This document shows, in pieces, positions 53,958 through 62,642 of a DNA stretch of 64,000 bases. The notes beneath the pieces are model-generated. The model was not told where the DNA came from. It was given only the letters and a program-made list of their open reading frames with translations, and did not search any database. The DNA is taken from the NCBI GenBank assembly GCA_041660045.1, contig JBAZXA010000014.1, positions 1 to 64,000 on the forward strand, in the 5' to 3' direction. Both the position numbers and the translations under genes were made by a program. Each line of letters begins with the position of its first letter. The stretch's first letter is position 1. The stretch is from WM-3-3 sp041660045. Its GTDB lineage: Bacteria > Pseudomonadota > Gammaproteobacteria > Methylococcales > Methylomonadaceae.

Positions 53958-54380
53958 TCAAGGCAAATTAAACTCAACGTTATCAAGCAGCTTGGCGCGT
54001 TGTTCGGTTGGCAACGTATCGGCAATATCCAGTATCAGTTTTTGTGCGCTTTTTTGCAGGGTTGTGGTGCGCTCGCGCAACTCGGCCAAGCGCGTTTCAG
54101 CGAGTTCTCGGGAATACTCTGCGCTAGCAATATACCGGAATGTGTCTTTACGCAGTTGCCAGGTATTGATTACCTGTTCCCGCAGCTGAGGCAAAGCTTG
54201 CTTAAAAAGGCTTTCAGCCTGCGCCCGCTCAGCTTCCGGCAAACGCGCAAGCCGTGCCATCACTATTTTGGCGGGCCGCTGCTGCAATTGCAGGGTTTTA
54301 CCAAGCTGCATCATACCCAGTACAGCATTGGCGGCGAGTGATATAAACAAAATCCCGCCAAATAACCAAGATTTGTTCAT
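53958..54380 (-). CDS. Periplasmic heavy-metal-sensor-like protein (CnrX/CpxP type)
   Basis: 140 residues: one N-terminal membrane helix (WLFGGILFISLAANAVLGMM) and a long helical hairpin with RLARLPEAERAQAESLFKQA and RELAETRLAELRERTTTLQK. This is the architecture of the CnrX/ZraP/CpxP-like metal and stress sensors. Metal ligands of CnrX (His, Met) are not obvious; there is no histidine in the periplasmic part, so it may sense something other than nickel or cobalt. It overlaps the anti-sigma-like gene by four bases (ATGA). Confidence 0.75.
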   Translation of the reverse strand: MNKSWLFGGILFISLAANAVLGMMQLGKTLQLQQRPAKIVMARLARLPEAERAQAESLFKQALPQLREQVINTWQLRKDTFRYIASAEYSRELAETRLAELRERTTTLQKSAQKLILDIADTLPTEQRAKLLDNVEFNLP

Positions 54381-54682
54381 AACAGTTGACCGGCTTGTAG
54401 TCCACCGAATGCCAGAGCCAAAACCTCGACTACAGGCGCTTCAGATTGGCTGAAACTAGCAGCAAAGCCTATCGCCGCACATAAGCTAAGACTGGCCAAT
54501 TTATAACCCCATCCACTATGCCAATCGCAAAAAGTGGCTATCAACCTGTGTTGCCAGTTTAGGCCTGGCGCTGGTAGCTGTTTTAAGGCTGTCGCTTGCG
54601 CAATAATGCGTCCAGCTAATGCAGCCTCAGGAGGGGCTATCGTCCAGAGCTTTAAGTGTTGTTTGAAGTGTTCGTCATCCAT
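54377..54682 (-). CDS. Small membrane anti-sigma-factor-like protein (CnrY position)
   Basis: 101 residues: a cytoplasmic part of about 60 residues beginning MDDEHFKQHLKLWTIAPPEA, one membrane helix (LASLSLCAAIGFAASF) and a short periplasmic tail. Anti-sigma factors of the CnrY type have this size and topology. The sequence is too short to prove the family; the call rests on its place between an ECF sigma gene and a sensor gene with tight spacing (7 bases and a 4-base overlap). Confidence 0.7.
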   Translation of the reverse strand: MDDEHFKQHLKLWTIAPPEAALAGRIIAQATALKQLPAPGLNWQHRLIATFCDWHSGWGYKLASLSLCAAIGFAASFSQSEAPVVEVLALAFGGLQAGQLL

Positions 54683-54689
54683 TAGGTAA

Positions 54690-55232
54690 TCACCTTAATA
54701 ACTCTTTTAGTTTTTTACGCGCCCGCACCAACAAGCCTTCTAAGGCTTTAATATGTAAGCCCATAGTGGCGGCGGCTTGGGCATTGCTGAGCTCTTCAAA
54801 GTAACACAAGATTACCGCCAAACGTTGGCGCTCCGGCAAGGCCGCGACCGCAACCCGTATGCGCGCACTATCTTGTTGTGCTACCAGCTGGCTGTCCTGT
54901 GCCAAGGTCGCATCTGTTAACGTGTCTTCTAATTCATCAATAGACGCATGTATAAAAGGTTTACGCCGCGCCATGTTTAAGCAGGTATTGCTTAAAATTT
55001 GGTAAAACCAAGTGCTGCTTGCCGCCTTGCTAGGGTCGTACCTGGCCGCATGCTGCCACAGTTTAGCAAAGGCATCTTGCACGGCTTCTTCCGCATCCTC
55101 GGGCGAGGATAACATACGCCGTGCAATGTTATGCGCTTTAGGTAAGTAACGCATCACTAACACATGAAATGCCCATTTATCACCGTTGGCGATACGCTCC
55201 ATTAATCGCTGGTCTGGGGTTTCGTCTAGCAT
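54690..55232 (-). CDS. ECF RNA polymerase sigma factor (CnrH/RpoE-like)
   Basis: 180 residues. Region 2: VLVMRYLPKAHNIARRMLSS, then EDAEEAVQDAFAKLWQHAAR and ASSTWFYQILSNTCLNMARR. Region 4: LPERQRLAVILCYFEELSNA then AAATMGLHIKALEGLLVRAR. It is the plain two-domain ECF type. With the next two genes it forms a sigma/anti-sigma/sensor module, probably answering an envelope or metal signal. Confidence 0.93.
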   Translation of the reverse strand: MLDETPDQRLMERIANGDKWAFHVLVMRYLPKAHNIARRMLSSPEDAEEAVQDAFAKLWQHAARYDPSKAASSTWFYQILSNTCLNMARRKPFIHASIDELEDTLTDATLAQDSQLVAQQDSARIRVAVAALPERQRLAVILCYFEELSNAQAAATMGLHIKALEGLLVRARKKLKELLR

Positions 55233-55292
55233 TCAGCACTGCATCATATGATTTTGCCATTGAGTTGAAGTGTCCCCTAAATTATAGGCAAG

Positions 55293-55595
55293 TTATGGCA
55301 ACTGTCCGCCCCGCAGCTGCTGAAGTTTTTCGCGCAATGCCACAAACTCTGCTTGATTAAGCTGGCCATCGCCATTGCCATCCATTTTAATAAAACGCTT
55401 TTCAGCTAACACCATGAATTCTTCTTTAGAAATTACGCCGTCATGGTTAGTATCAGCCTGCTGCTGTATGCGCGCTTGCAACTTTTGGCGCAACACACCC
55501 TGGCGCTCAGAACTCGCCAAACCTAGTTCTTCGGCAAAAGCGCTACCTATAACCATGGTTAAAACTAGGGTTATGCTTAATTTATAAATTTTCAT
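55293..55595 (-). CDS. Secreted EF-hand protein
   Basis: 100 residues with a signal peptide (cleavage about residue 21, GSAFA-EE) and two calcium-binding EF-hands: DTNHDGVISKEEF and DGNGDGQLNQAEF, each with canonical Asp/Asn/Asp/Gly positions and the closing Glu. The final helix is Leu/Gln-rich. Such small periplasmic EF-hand proteins are common but poorly understood. It is upstream of the ECF sigma gene on the same strand and could be part of the same unit or its regulon. Confidence 0.88.
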   Translation of the reverse strand: MKIYKLSITLVLTMVIGSAFAEELGLASSERQGVLRQKLQARIQQQADTNHDGVISKEEFMVLAEKRFIKMDGNGDGQLNQAEFVALREKLQQLRGGQLP

Positions 55596-55605
55596 CTAGC
55601 CCCGC

Positions 55606-56178
55606 TTACTGGCTATCGTTGGTAAACGTCACTTCGCCTTCCCGGGTATTACCTGTTGGGCTAGTCACACTACGATTGATAGTATTGGTATCTGGGTCAT
55701 AACCGGTGGTTGCACTACGGTTATAAGTTTGACCATTCTGATTAGTTAAGCTACTGCTGTTGGTAATACTGCCGTCACCATTGTTCTGCACACTACCATT
55801 AAATGTGCCACTTTTGCCGGTACTAGAAGAATAACTACCACTACGCTGACCCGCTTGGGCGGTACCCGATATATTGCGGGTATTGCCGTTAACTCCGTTG
55901 ACATCCCTATTAAACGCGCCAGTGCTACTGTCATAGCTATTCGTGCTGCTACGGTTAAACACTCGACCGCTACCTGTTGTTACTGATTGACTGCGGGTTA
56001 AACCATTCTTGAGATCACCAGATACCGATCCGCTAAACGCACCAGAACGCCCATTTCCGGTCGCGAAGCTGCCGCTATGGTTACGTTCGCGGGCTTCTGT
56101 TGGCACTAGAATGGCCGAGTAAAGCATAACGCCAGTGAAGCTTAATGCCGAAAGTTTTAAAAATTTAGTCGATCGCAT
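55606..56178 (-). CDS. Secreted repeat protein, two ~60-residue repeats
   Basis: 190 residues with a signal peptide (about 1-29). The body is Ser/Gly/Asn/Thr-rich, without Cys, and consists of two tandem units of about 62 residues. Matching pieces include GRSGAFSGSVSGD with GKSGTFNGSVQNN, GRVFNRSSTNSYD with GQTYNRSATTGYD, and FNRDVNGVNGNTR with INRSVTSPTGNTR. I do not recognise a family. Secretion and composition suggest an extracellular or periplasmic matrix protein. It lies 10 bases upstream of the EF-hand gene on the same strand. Confidence 0.75.
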   Translation of the reverse strand: MRSTKFLKLSALSFTGVMLYSAILVPTEARERNHSGSFATGNGRSGAFSGSVSGDLKNGLTRSQSVTTGSGRVFNRSSTNSYDSSTGAFNRDVNGVNGNTRNISGTAQAGQRSGSYSSSTGKSGTFNGSVQNNGDGSITNSSSLTNQNGQTYNRSATTGYDPDTNTINRSVTSPTGNTREGEVTFTNDSQ

Positions 56179-56493
56179 AAGTTTTACTCCTAATAAAATT
56201 TTAATAGATGCTGTTTGTTATTAATCCAAGCCAACAAGCACTTTAATAGCGTTAAAATGCTAAGCTGAAGTGCTGTTACTGCTTATACACATCACCTGTG
56301 CTAAACCCTGCGATTTATTTTACATTTGATTTTATTAGCGGCTTATTACCTTGCCAGCCTAGACTTAATACCCGCTTGAACAATGCCTAGCATTGAGGCT
56401 CGCGCAATTAAGTTGTCCCTGTTATTGCTTAAGTACAGCGTTTTACTGATAATCAGTTTAGTGCACTTAACGCAATATTCAGGATGACGCCAT
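56179..56493. other. Divergent intergenic region with a 13-bp palindrome
   Basis: 315 bases between the repeat-protein gene (minus) and the 122-residue gene (plus). The clear feature is ACTGATAATCAGT at 56445-56457, a perfect palindrome around one central base, about 37 bases before the plus gene. It might be an operator. Imperfect flanking symmetry (TAAGTA...GCACTTA) extends around it. Confidence 0.45.
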
Positions 56494-56862
56494 ATGGCCA
56501 AAACAAAAATCAAATGGCTTGCTAATGTTGAGGAACACGATTATCCCGCCGCCGAATCGTATCTATTAATCCTATATCATGAAGACAAAGTTGCAGCGCT
56601 ACTGACGCAATTAAAAAACGCCGCCATTTCAGAATTTAAGGCCAAAGATATTTTTAGGGCCAGCCGACTGTCATTGCTAGGTGTGAGCAACTCACACGTA
56701 GAAAAAGACCGGGAAAAAATACATAAAGGTAAGAAACTTTCACCACTGCTGTTGGTGCGCGACCCCACCAACAGCAAAGTCATCGTTGCGGATGGTTATC
56801 ATCGGCTGTGCGCTGTTTATGGCTTTGATGAAGATGCCAAAGTGCCATGCAAAATTGTTTAA
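56494..56862 (+). CDS. ParB/sulfiredoxin-fold-like small protein
   Basis: 122 residues, no signal peptide. The end SPLLLVRDPTNSKVIVADGYHRLCAVYGFDEDAKVPCKIV (given here in parts: LLLVRDPTNSK, VIVADGYHRLCAVYG, AKVPCKIV) has the G-x-H-R motif of the ParB/Srx nuclease-like superfamily. The N-terminal half is helical (DKVAALLTQLKNAAISEF and RASRLSLLGVSNSHVE). Known relatives act as DNA-binding/nuclease, kinase or redox proteins. Its role is unknown; it is not in a partition context. Confidence 0.72.
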   Translation: MAKTKIKWLANVEEHDYPAAESYLLILYHEDKVAALLTQLKNAAISEFKAKDIFRASRLSLLGVSNSHVEKDREKIHKGKKLSPLLLVRDPTNSKVIVADGYHRLCAVYGFDEDAKVPCKIV

Positions 56863-56938
56863 GTAGGCTTTATCACCGCCACAGCACAGCTAGTTTAACT
56901 TTGAAAACACTTACTAAACCTTGCTGTATAGTAGGTCT

Positions 56939-58585
56939 ATGAAAAACACTCAGGGCAACTCTTCCAGGCTTTTTCTAAAGGCTGATGTTGTAGCCGGCTT
57001 GTCCGTGGCCTTTATCTTGCTGCCAGAGGCGGTGGCTTATGCAGCCATTGCCCATTTAAACATACAAGCGGCCATGACTGCGGCTTTGGTGGGTTTGCTC
57101 TGTTACGCCTGCCTAGGGGAAAGCCGTTTTGCCATTGTTTCGCCAACTTCATCGGCGGCAGCTTTATTAGCGGCAGTGGTACTATCTTTACACCCTGTTG
57201 ATAACCTTAGCGCAGCCAGCCTAGGCTCAGCCTTGGTGTTCCTAACCGGCATCGGCTTACTAGCCTTGGCCAAAGCCGGCTTAGGACGGCTTTCAGCTTT
57301 TGTTTCGCGCCCCGTGCTACACGGTTTTTCCTTTGCCTTAGCGCTAACCATCATTGCCAAACAATTACCGATAATCCTAGGTATTAGCGTAACAGCCTCC
57401 AACCCTTTTACTATCCTTATAAGCGCATTTTCACAATTTCAACACTGGGCACTTTGGAGCATGGTAATCGGTGGCAGTGCCCTGATTATCCTTATACTGC
57501 TAAAGCGCTGGCCTAGCGTGCCCGGTGCTTTTGTCGTCCTACTTACCGGCATTATTTTAAGCCATCAGTTGCCACTTAACAGCTTTCATATCGCAACGGT
57601 GGGTGCTATCCATATCACAGCGCCAAGCCTAAGCTTGCCGCAGCTCCCTGTAGAACAATGGCTAGACCTCGCCGAGCTGGCCTGCGGCTTGTTAGTGATA
57701 TTGGTTGCTGAATCTTGGGGCAGCATCCGCAGCCTTGCCCTGCTGCATGGTGATGAGGCACATCCTAACCGGGAATTGTATGCCTTGGGCACTGCAAATC
57801 TTGCTTCAGGATTACTACAAGGCATGCCGGTAGGTGCGGGTTTTTCTGTCAGCTCCGGTAATGAGGCGGCGGGCGCACAAAGCAAACTTTCTGGTGTTGT
57901 TGCCGCCATCGTCTTGTTGCTAATGGTTGTGTTTGGCCAGCACTGGATCAGCCTAATCCCTGAGCCTATCGTGGCTGCTGCCGTGATCAATGCCCTAAGC
58001 CATGCCTTAAGCCCTAAAGCATTACTAGGCCTTTGGCGTATGGGACGTGACCAATACTTAGCCCTGGCCGCGGTTATCGCTGTACTTGCTTTTGGCGTAT
58101 TGCATGGCATGTTAATCGCCATTGGCTTATCCTTAGCATCCGCCATACGTACGTTTAGCCAGCCCTTGGTAAAAGAACTTGCGGAATTGGGCGATAGCCG
58201 CGACTATGTTGACAAACAAAACCATCCGAATGCCAAAACCCATCCAAACCTATTAATTCTTCACCCCGAAGAACCCTTGTTTTTTGCCAGTGTTGAAGGC
58301 GTTTTGGCAGAAGTCCAACAGCGCTTAACAGGCAGTAGCGATAACCAAATCCTTATCCTGAGCCTTGAGCAAAGCGCCAATTTGGATAGCACTGCCGCAG
58401 AATGTCTGATTGAACTGGCGGCTGATCTCAAGCGGCAACATAAAACATTATTATTGGCGCGCGTAAAAGACCCTATCCAACAACTGCTATTAAAACTAGA
58501 CAAGGAGCAGTTCCAAGCCAAACTGTTTTGGAGCGTAGACGATGCAGTTAAGGCGGCACAACAATATCGGCTAAAAACCGAGTGA
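56939..58585 (+). CDS. SulP-family anion transporter with STAS domain
   Basis: 548 residues from ATG 56939. The membrane part (about residues 15-410, up to 14 helices) starts LKADVVAGLSVAFILLPEAV (family motif) with YAAIAHLNIQAAMTAALVGL. The cytoplasmic STAS domain follows at about 430-545 (ILILSLEQSANLDSTAAECL). SulP proteins carry sulfate, bicarbonate or organic anions; DUF-level sequence does not tell which. Bicarbonate would suit a methanotroph, as speculation only. Confidence 0.93.
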   Translation: MKNTQGNSSRLFLKADVVAGLSVAFILLPEAVAYAAIAHLNIQAAMTAALVGLLCYACLGESRFAIVSPTSSAAALLAAVVLSLHPVDNLSAASLGSALVFLTGIGLLALAKAGLGRLSAFVSRPVLHGFSFALALTIIAKQLPIILGISVTASNPFTILISAFSQFQHWALWSMVIGGSALIILILLKRWPSVPGAFVVLLTGIILSHQLPLNSFHIATVGAIHITAPSLSLPQLPVEQWLDLAELACGLLVILVAESWGSIRSLALLHGDEAHPNRELYALGTANLASGLLQGMPVGAGFSVSSGNEAAGAQSKLSGVVAAIVLLLMVVFGQHWISLIPEPIVAAAVINALSHALSPKALLGLWRMGRDQYLALAAVIAVLAFGVLHGMLIAIGLSLASAIRTFSQPLVKELAELGDSRDYVDKQNHPNAKTHPNLLILHPEEPLFFASVEGVLAEVQQRLTGSSDNQILILSLEQSANLDSTAAECLIELAADLKRQHKTLLLARVKDPIQQLLLKLDKEQFQAKLFWSVDDAVKAAQQYRLKTE

Positions 58586-58675
58586 GCTATAGGGTAGGGC
58601 CTTTCCAAACTGTGGGAGCGCTTCCTGTAGACGACATCAAGAGTTTGCCACCATAGGTTATACCGCGTCTTAAAC

Positions 58676-59608
58676 CTATTTTTTTACCCTTGTAAGTTTT
58701 TCTTTAAGGTTAAGCAAGTTTGTCGCTATAGTATTCCAGGCTTGCTGGGATTGGCCGCTAGACACCTTGCTTTGCAATACATCAATCGCGTCATTCAATG
58801 GGACATAATCCTCCTTAGCGCCATAACCAAGCATTTCAGCCAAATTTAGCTTTTCTTTAGCGGTATCAGAAAGTGCTTGAATTTCGGAATTTCTTTCGGC
58901 TGGTGAATTTTCAGTGCTTTTTTCCACTTGCGCAGCCTTGACTAACAATTTTTCTGCTTTAAGTACAGGCAGCGGCATAATTTCTACGGTTTTAACCAGC
59001 CGGTTGAGAACTTCATGAAGCACGTCTTCCGCCTTGGCAATATCACCACCATTGATAAAATAAGCAGCATCATTCACACCCGCTAAAAAAGAGCCTAGAG
59101 GCACGCTAATGGTAGTAACGTGAATTTCACTGACCAATTGGTTGAGTAATTCGCGGGCATCTTGCACCCTATCCTCGTTTAGCAGGGTATTAGCGTTTTT
59201 GACGATATTCTCGACGTGTTTCGCATCGCTATCGAAATCATAAATATCAGCATCAATAATCGCAGGAATTAAATTATCTTGGGGAAATTTTGCCCGTAGC
59301 ACATTGAGCTGGCGGATAGTATCTAACAACATTTCCATGGCTAGCTTACTGTCATTTTTTTTCAATGCCAGCAGCGCATTACGCGCACCATTAACCGCGC
59401 CAAAGGTCTCGAACTCAATTTCTTTATGTTTCTCGTCAAGCAATTCGCGTTTTGTTACTAACGCCTGTTTTAATTCTGGCATAGCTAAAATAGCGGAAGC
59501 AGAAGGCGTAATCGCTGCCGACACACTGAGCATAATGCCAAATGTAGCGCTTAGCACAATCGGCAAAATTACCCATTGCTTAGTAAATTTAAATGTTTTC
59601 ATGGCCAT
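58676..59608 (-). CDS. YfdX-family periplasmic protein
   Basis: 310 residues with a signal peptide (about 1-32). The mature part is helical and resembles the YfdX family: EIEFETFGAVNGARNALLAL, then FLAGVNDAAYFINGGDIAKA and EDVLHEVLNRLVKTVEIMPL. Family members are periplasmic, thought to act in acid or stress protection. Length is somewhat greater than E. coli YfdX. The 3' end lies near the SulP stop (90-base gap, convergent). Confidence 0.82.
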   Translation of the reverse strand: MAMKTFKFTKQWVILPIVLSATFGIMLSVSAAITPSASAILAMPELKQALVTKRELLDEKHKEIEFETFGAVNGARNALLALKKNDSKLAMEMLLDTIRQLNVLRAKFPQDNLIPAIIDADIYDFDSDAKHVENIVKNANTLLNEDRVQDARELLNQLVSEIHVTTISVPLGSFLAGVNDAAYFINGGDIAKAEDVLHEVLNRLVKTVEIMPLPVLKAEKLLVKAAQVEKSTENSPAERNSEIQALSDTAKEKLNLAEMLGYGAKEDYVPLNDAIDVLQSKVSSGQSQQAWNTIATNLLNLKEKLTRVKK

Positions 59609-60121
59609 CCATTCCTAGACTAAAGTTTTTTGGACAATTGCGGTTAAATCACCAACACACTAGCAAAACCAAATTACGGCTTTCCTTTTAGCTGTCTTGA
59701 TCAATACCCATCTCTGTCCTAACGCAAATTACATGCCGATATGTAACCGCCTTTGATTAAGCCCTATACTTATGCCTACAGTCTAAGCAGAATAGGGCTT
59801 AAGCCTGTCTGCTTAAAGTTAGCGATTGGATTTTTAGCCTGCCAAGGAAAAAAATGCAGCTCTACCCATAACAATATGGTGGAAAAAAAACAGGGCTTTG
59901 GTTGTATGCAACCAAAAATCACAAAGCCTTATAAACCGTTTAATTAGACGTTAAAGTTAAGCTTCTGGCTAATTGAGACCCTCAGCCAACGGCATTGTCG
60001 TTTAGCTAAACAGGCTGAACATAATTTGGATGTACTTATTTTGTAGACAGTTAAGACATAAGCCTCTGTGAATAAAAACACGCTAATATTTTAAATAGTT
60101 AGCTTATCTATATTTAATATC
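59609..60121. other. 513-bp divergent intergenic region with an 11-bp inverted repeat
   Basis: It separates the YfdX gene from the RloA gene. At 59757-59767 TTAAGCCCTAT and at 59792-59802 ATAGGGCTTAA form a perfect inverted repeat with a 24-base spacer. The rest is AT-rich, and the ATG of rloA at 60122 has no clear Shine-Dalgarno site. A plus frame at 59753-59947 is probably chance. Confidence 0.5.
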
Positions 60122-61399
60122 ATGTTGATCCAATTTACTGTAAAAAACTGGCGCTCCATCCGTGATGAACAAAGTGTCAGTTTAGTGATGGGCATTGGCA
60201 ATGAGATGGTGGACACCAACACCTTTAAACCTAAAGCGCCAGGCACACCAAATTTGCTTAAATCAATGGCGGTTTACGGGCCTAATGCTTCTGGTAAATC
60301 CAATTTGTTAAGCGCGATGAAGACCATGCAATCCCTAGTTATTAAATCGGCACAGACACAAAGAGGCGATGATTTACAAATAGTCCCGTTCCTGTTAGAC
60401 AAAGATACAGAACAAGCTGAAACTGAATTTGAAGTGATCTTTATTGCCGAAGATACCCGCTATCAATATGGTTTTTCATGCAATAAACAACGTATTATTC
60501 AAGAATGGTTATTGGCTTACCCTGTTAAACGGGCCAGAAAATGGTTTACTCGGGCATGGAATGACGAAAAGCAAAACTATACTTGGGACATGGGTGCTTC
60601 TTTTCAAGGACCAAAACAACTTTGGCAAGATTCAACCCGAGAAAATGCGCTTTTTCTTTCAACGGCAGTACAACTGAACAGTACTCAACTGCAACCGATA
60701 TATGATTGGTTTAAAAAAAGACTTCGGGTTGCCAATGTTTCTGGCTGGTCTCCTGCTTTCACCGCATCGCGTTGTAAAGACCTAGAACAACACCAGCAAA
60801 TCTTGGAATTCCTCAAAGCTGCCGACCTGGACATTAAAGATGTTATTGTGGAATCAGAAAAACTAACCGCAAGCCATTTACCTGATGATATGCCAGAAGA
60901 TCTTAAAACCAAAATTTTAGCCGATCTAAAAGATCAGGAAATGTTTGACATTAAAACAGTACATCAATCAAAACAAGGTCAAAATATTACGTTTGATGTT
61001 GAGGATGAGTCAGAAGGCTCCCAAAAACTTTTTGCTTTTGCTGGACCTTGGTTAGATTCATTAAAAAACGGTAATATCTTGGTAATTGATGAATTACACG
61101 ATAATTTGCATCCAAAAATAGTCCAGTTTTTGGTCTCCCTGTTTCACAATGTAAAAAACAATCCTAATAACGCCCAATTGATTTTTACCACGCATGAAAC
61201 CTCCATACTCAATCAAGATGTATTTCGACGCGACCAAATTTGGTTTTGTGAAAAAGATAAAGAACAAGCCACCAAAATTTATCCGTTAACTGATTTTAGC
61301 CCAAGAAAAGACCGGGAAAACCTAGAAGCCAGCTATCTTGCCGGTCGCTATGGTGCATTGCCTTATGTAAAAAAACTACAAACCGTTAACGACGATTAA
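60122..61399 (+). CDS. RloA/AbiLi-like AAA family ATPase
   Basis: 425 residues. ABC/SMC-like ATPase: the N-terminus MLIQFTVKNWRSIRDEQSVS is the typical beta-strand-leading start, Walker A is YGPNASGKSNLLSAM, the signature-like region is DVEDESEGSQKLFAFAG, and Walker B is ILVIDELHDNLHPKI, followed by the switch His in IFTTHET. A C-terminal domain follows. This design fits the RloA/OLD-like ATPases that work with a partner protein in phage defence. It is coupled to the next gene with one base between stop and start, and is somewhat richer in AT than neighbouring housekeeping genes. Confidence 0.87.
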   Translation: MLIQFTVKNWRSIRDEQSVSLVMGIGNEMVDTNTFKPKAPGTPNLLKSMAVYGPNASGKSNLLSAMKTMQSLVIKSAQTQRGDDLQIVPFLLDKDTEQAETEFEVIFIAEDTRYQYGFSCNKQRIIQEWLLAYPVKRARKWFTRAWNDEKQNYTWDMGASFQGPKQLWQDSTRENALFLSTAVQLNSTQLQPIYDWFKKRLRVANVSGWSPAFTASRCKDLEQHQQILEFLKAADLDIKDVIVESEKLTASHLPDDMPEDLKTKILADLKDQEMFDIKTVHQSKQGQNITFDVEDESEGSQKLFAFAGPWLDSLKNGNILVIDELHDNLHPKIVQFLVSLFHNVKNNPNNAQLIFTTHETSILNQDVFRRDQIWFCEKDKEQATKIYPLTDFSPRKDRENLEASYLAGRYGALPYVKKLQTVNDD

Positions 61400-61400
61400 A

Positions 61401-62066
61401 ATGGGTAGTGATAATCTCTTCCAAAAACGAAAACAAAACGCCGCAAATTCCTCAACCCGGCGCAAAGCCTGCCGGGCACGTTATGATAAAGTCCTGATCG
61501 TCTGTGAAGGCTCAAAAACGGAGCCTTTATATTTTGAAGAGCTGATTGATCACTATGAAATTAATACCGCGAATGTGCAGATAAGCGGCGAATGCGGCTC
61601 TGATCCGCTTAGCGTTGTAAACCATGGCATAGCGCTTTACAAAAAAGAAACAAGCGACCCATTTGACCGGGTCTATTGCCTTTTTGACCAAGACTCACAT
61701 AACAATTATCAAGACGCCAGAAATAAAATCTCTAGCCTAACGCCCGCTAACACTTTTTTTGCGATACCTTCTGTACCTTGTTTTGAATATTGGTTGCTGT
61801 TGAATTTTAAATACACGACAGGCCCTTATAGTTCAACCAAGATTAAAAGTATCGGTAAAGCCGTTGAAGCCGCCTTAAAAGAGCATTGGCCGAATTACAA
61901 AAAAGGAAATAAAGGCACTTTCACTTACACATTTTGTCTTAAAAACGATGAACTGAACTTTGCTAAAGACAATGCCAAACGTGCACTTAATGAAGCTATA
62001 GCAGCTCAAACCGATAACCCTACAACCTATATACACGAACTGGTTGATTACTTAACAAAACATTAA
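61401..62066 (+). CDS. RloB/AbiLii-like protein
   Basis: 221 residues, cytoplasmic. N-terminal region is basic (RRKACRARYDK). KVLIVCEGSKTEPLYFEELI with a Glu-Gly pair and VYCLFDQDSHNNY with Asp-x-Asp resemble the acidic motifs of the TOPRIM fold, and CFEYWLLLNFKYTTGPY is conserved in RloB. The partner gene codes for an ATPase. AbiL (AbiLi-AbiLii) pairs of this type cause abortive infection in Lactococcus; RloA/RloB were first named in Campylobacter restriction-modification loci. Nuclease activity is inference. Confidence 0.84.
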   Translation: MGSDNLFQKRKQNAANSSTRRKACRARYDKVLIVCEGSKTEPLYFEELIDHYEINTANVQISGECGSDPLSVVNHGIALYKKETSDPFDRVYCLFDQDSHNNYQDARNKISSLTPANTFFAIPSVPCFEYWLLLNFKYTTGPYSSTKIKSIGKAVEAALKEHWPNYKKGNKGTFTYTFCLKNDELNFAKDNAKRALNEAIAAQTDNPTTYIHELVDYLTKH

Positions 62067-62642
62067 AAGCATTAAAATTGCCTAAAACCTACTTCAAAAC
62101 TTCTTTAAAAACCAACTGTTTTAACCAGCCTACGCGTTATCTGCACTGTATCCCATAAAACTATCAGTAGGATCAGTTATGAGCTTTAAGAAAACCACTC
62201 AAACGAGATGCTTTCCTACAAAAATACACTGGTAACTGCTTTTCTAATAAACGTTTCGGCTCAACGTAAGCTTAAAAAAATCAGTAAACATAAAGCAAAT
62301 TACAGGGTAAACACCTGATCGCTCATCGGATCCAAGTCTAAGCACCCTACTGTTAATTTTAATGATTTTGTCTAAATCAGCTGGGCTGATAGACGATGAG
62401 ACCCAACGGGTATTAACACAGGAATCTAGCTGTTTTTTCTGAGCATAAGCAGCGCCAACATAGCTTTGCAGAACGAAGGGGATTTAAATAAGTTTTGTTG
62501 CAATAATTACCTAGCTGCAACTATTGGCCAGTAATGCAGCAAACCACTTCAAATCTAGGCATTTATACCTATGAAAACAGCCTTTTTACTCACACAATAA
62601 GGCCGTAATCCTAAATGTAGTATTTAACACACGCATGCCACC
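62067..62642. other. 576-bp non-coding region
   Basis: No coding frame longer than about 20 codons, strong hairpin or repeat is visible. It is AT-rich and has no remnant that I can identify. It marks the 3' boundary of the RloAB pair and contains the promoter of the sigma-factor gene. Confidence 0.4.

Noticed and set aside
59753..59947. 64-codon plus frame in the rloA upstream region
   Set aside because: Crosses the inverted repeat, no Shine-Dalgarno site, no recognisable protein character.
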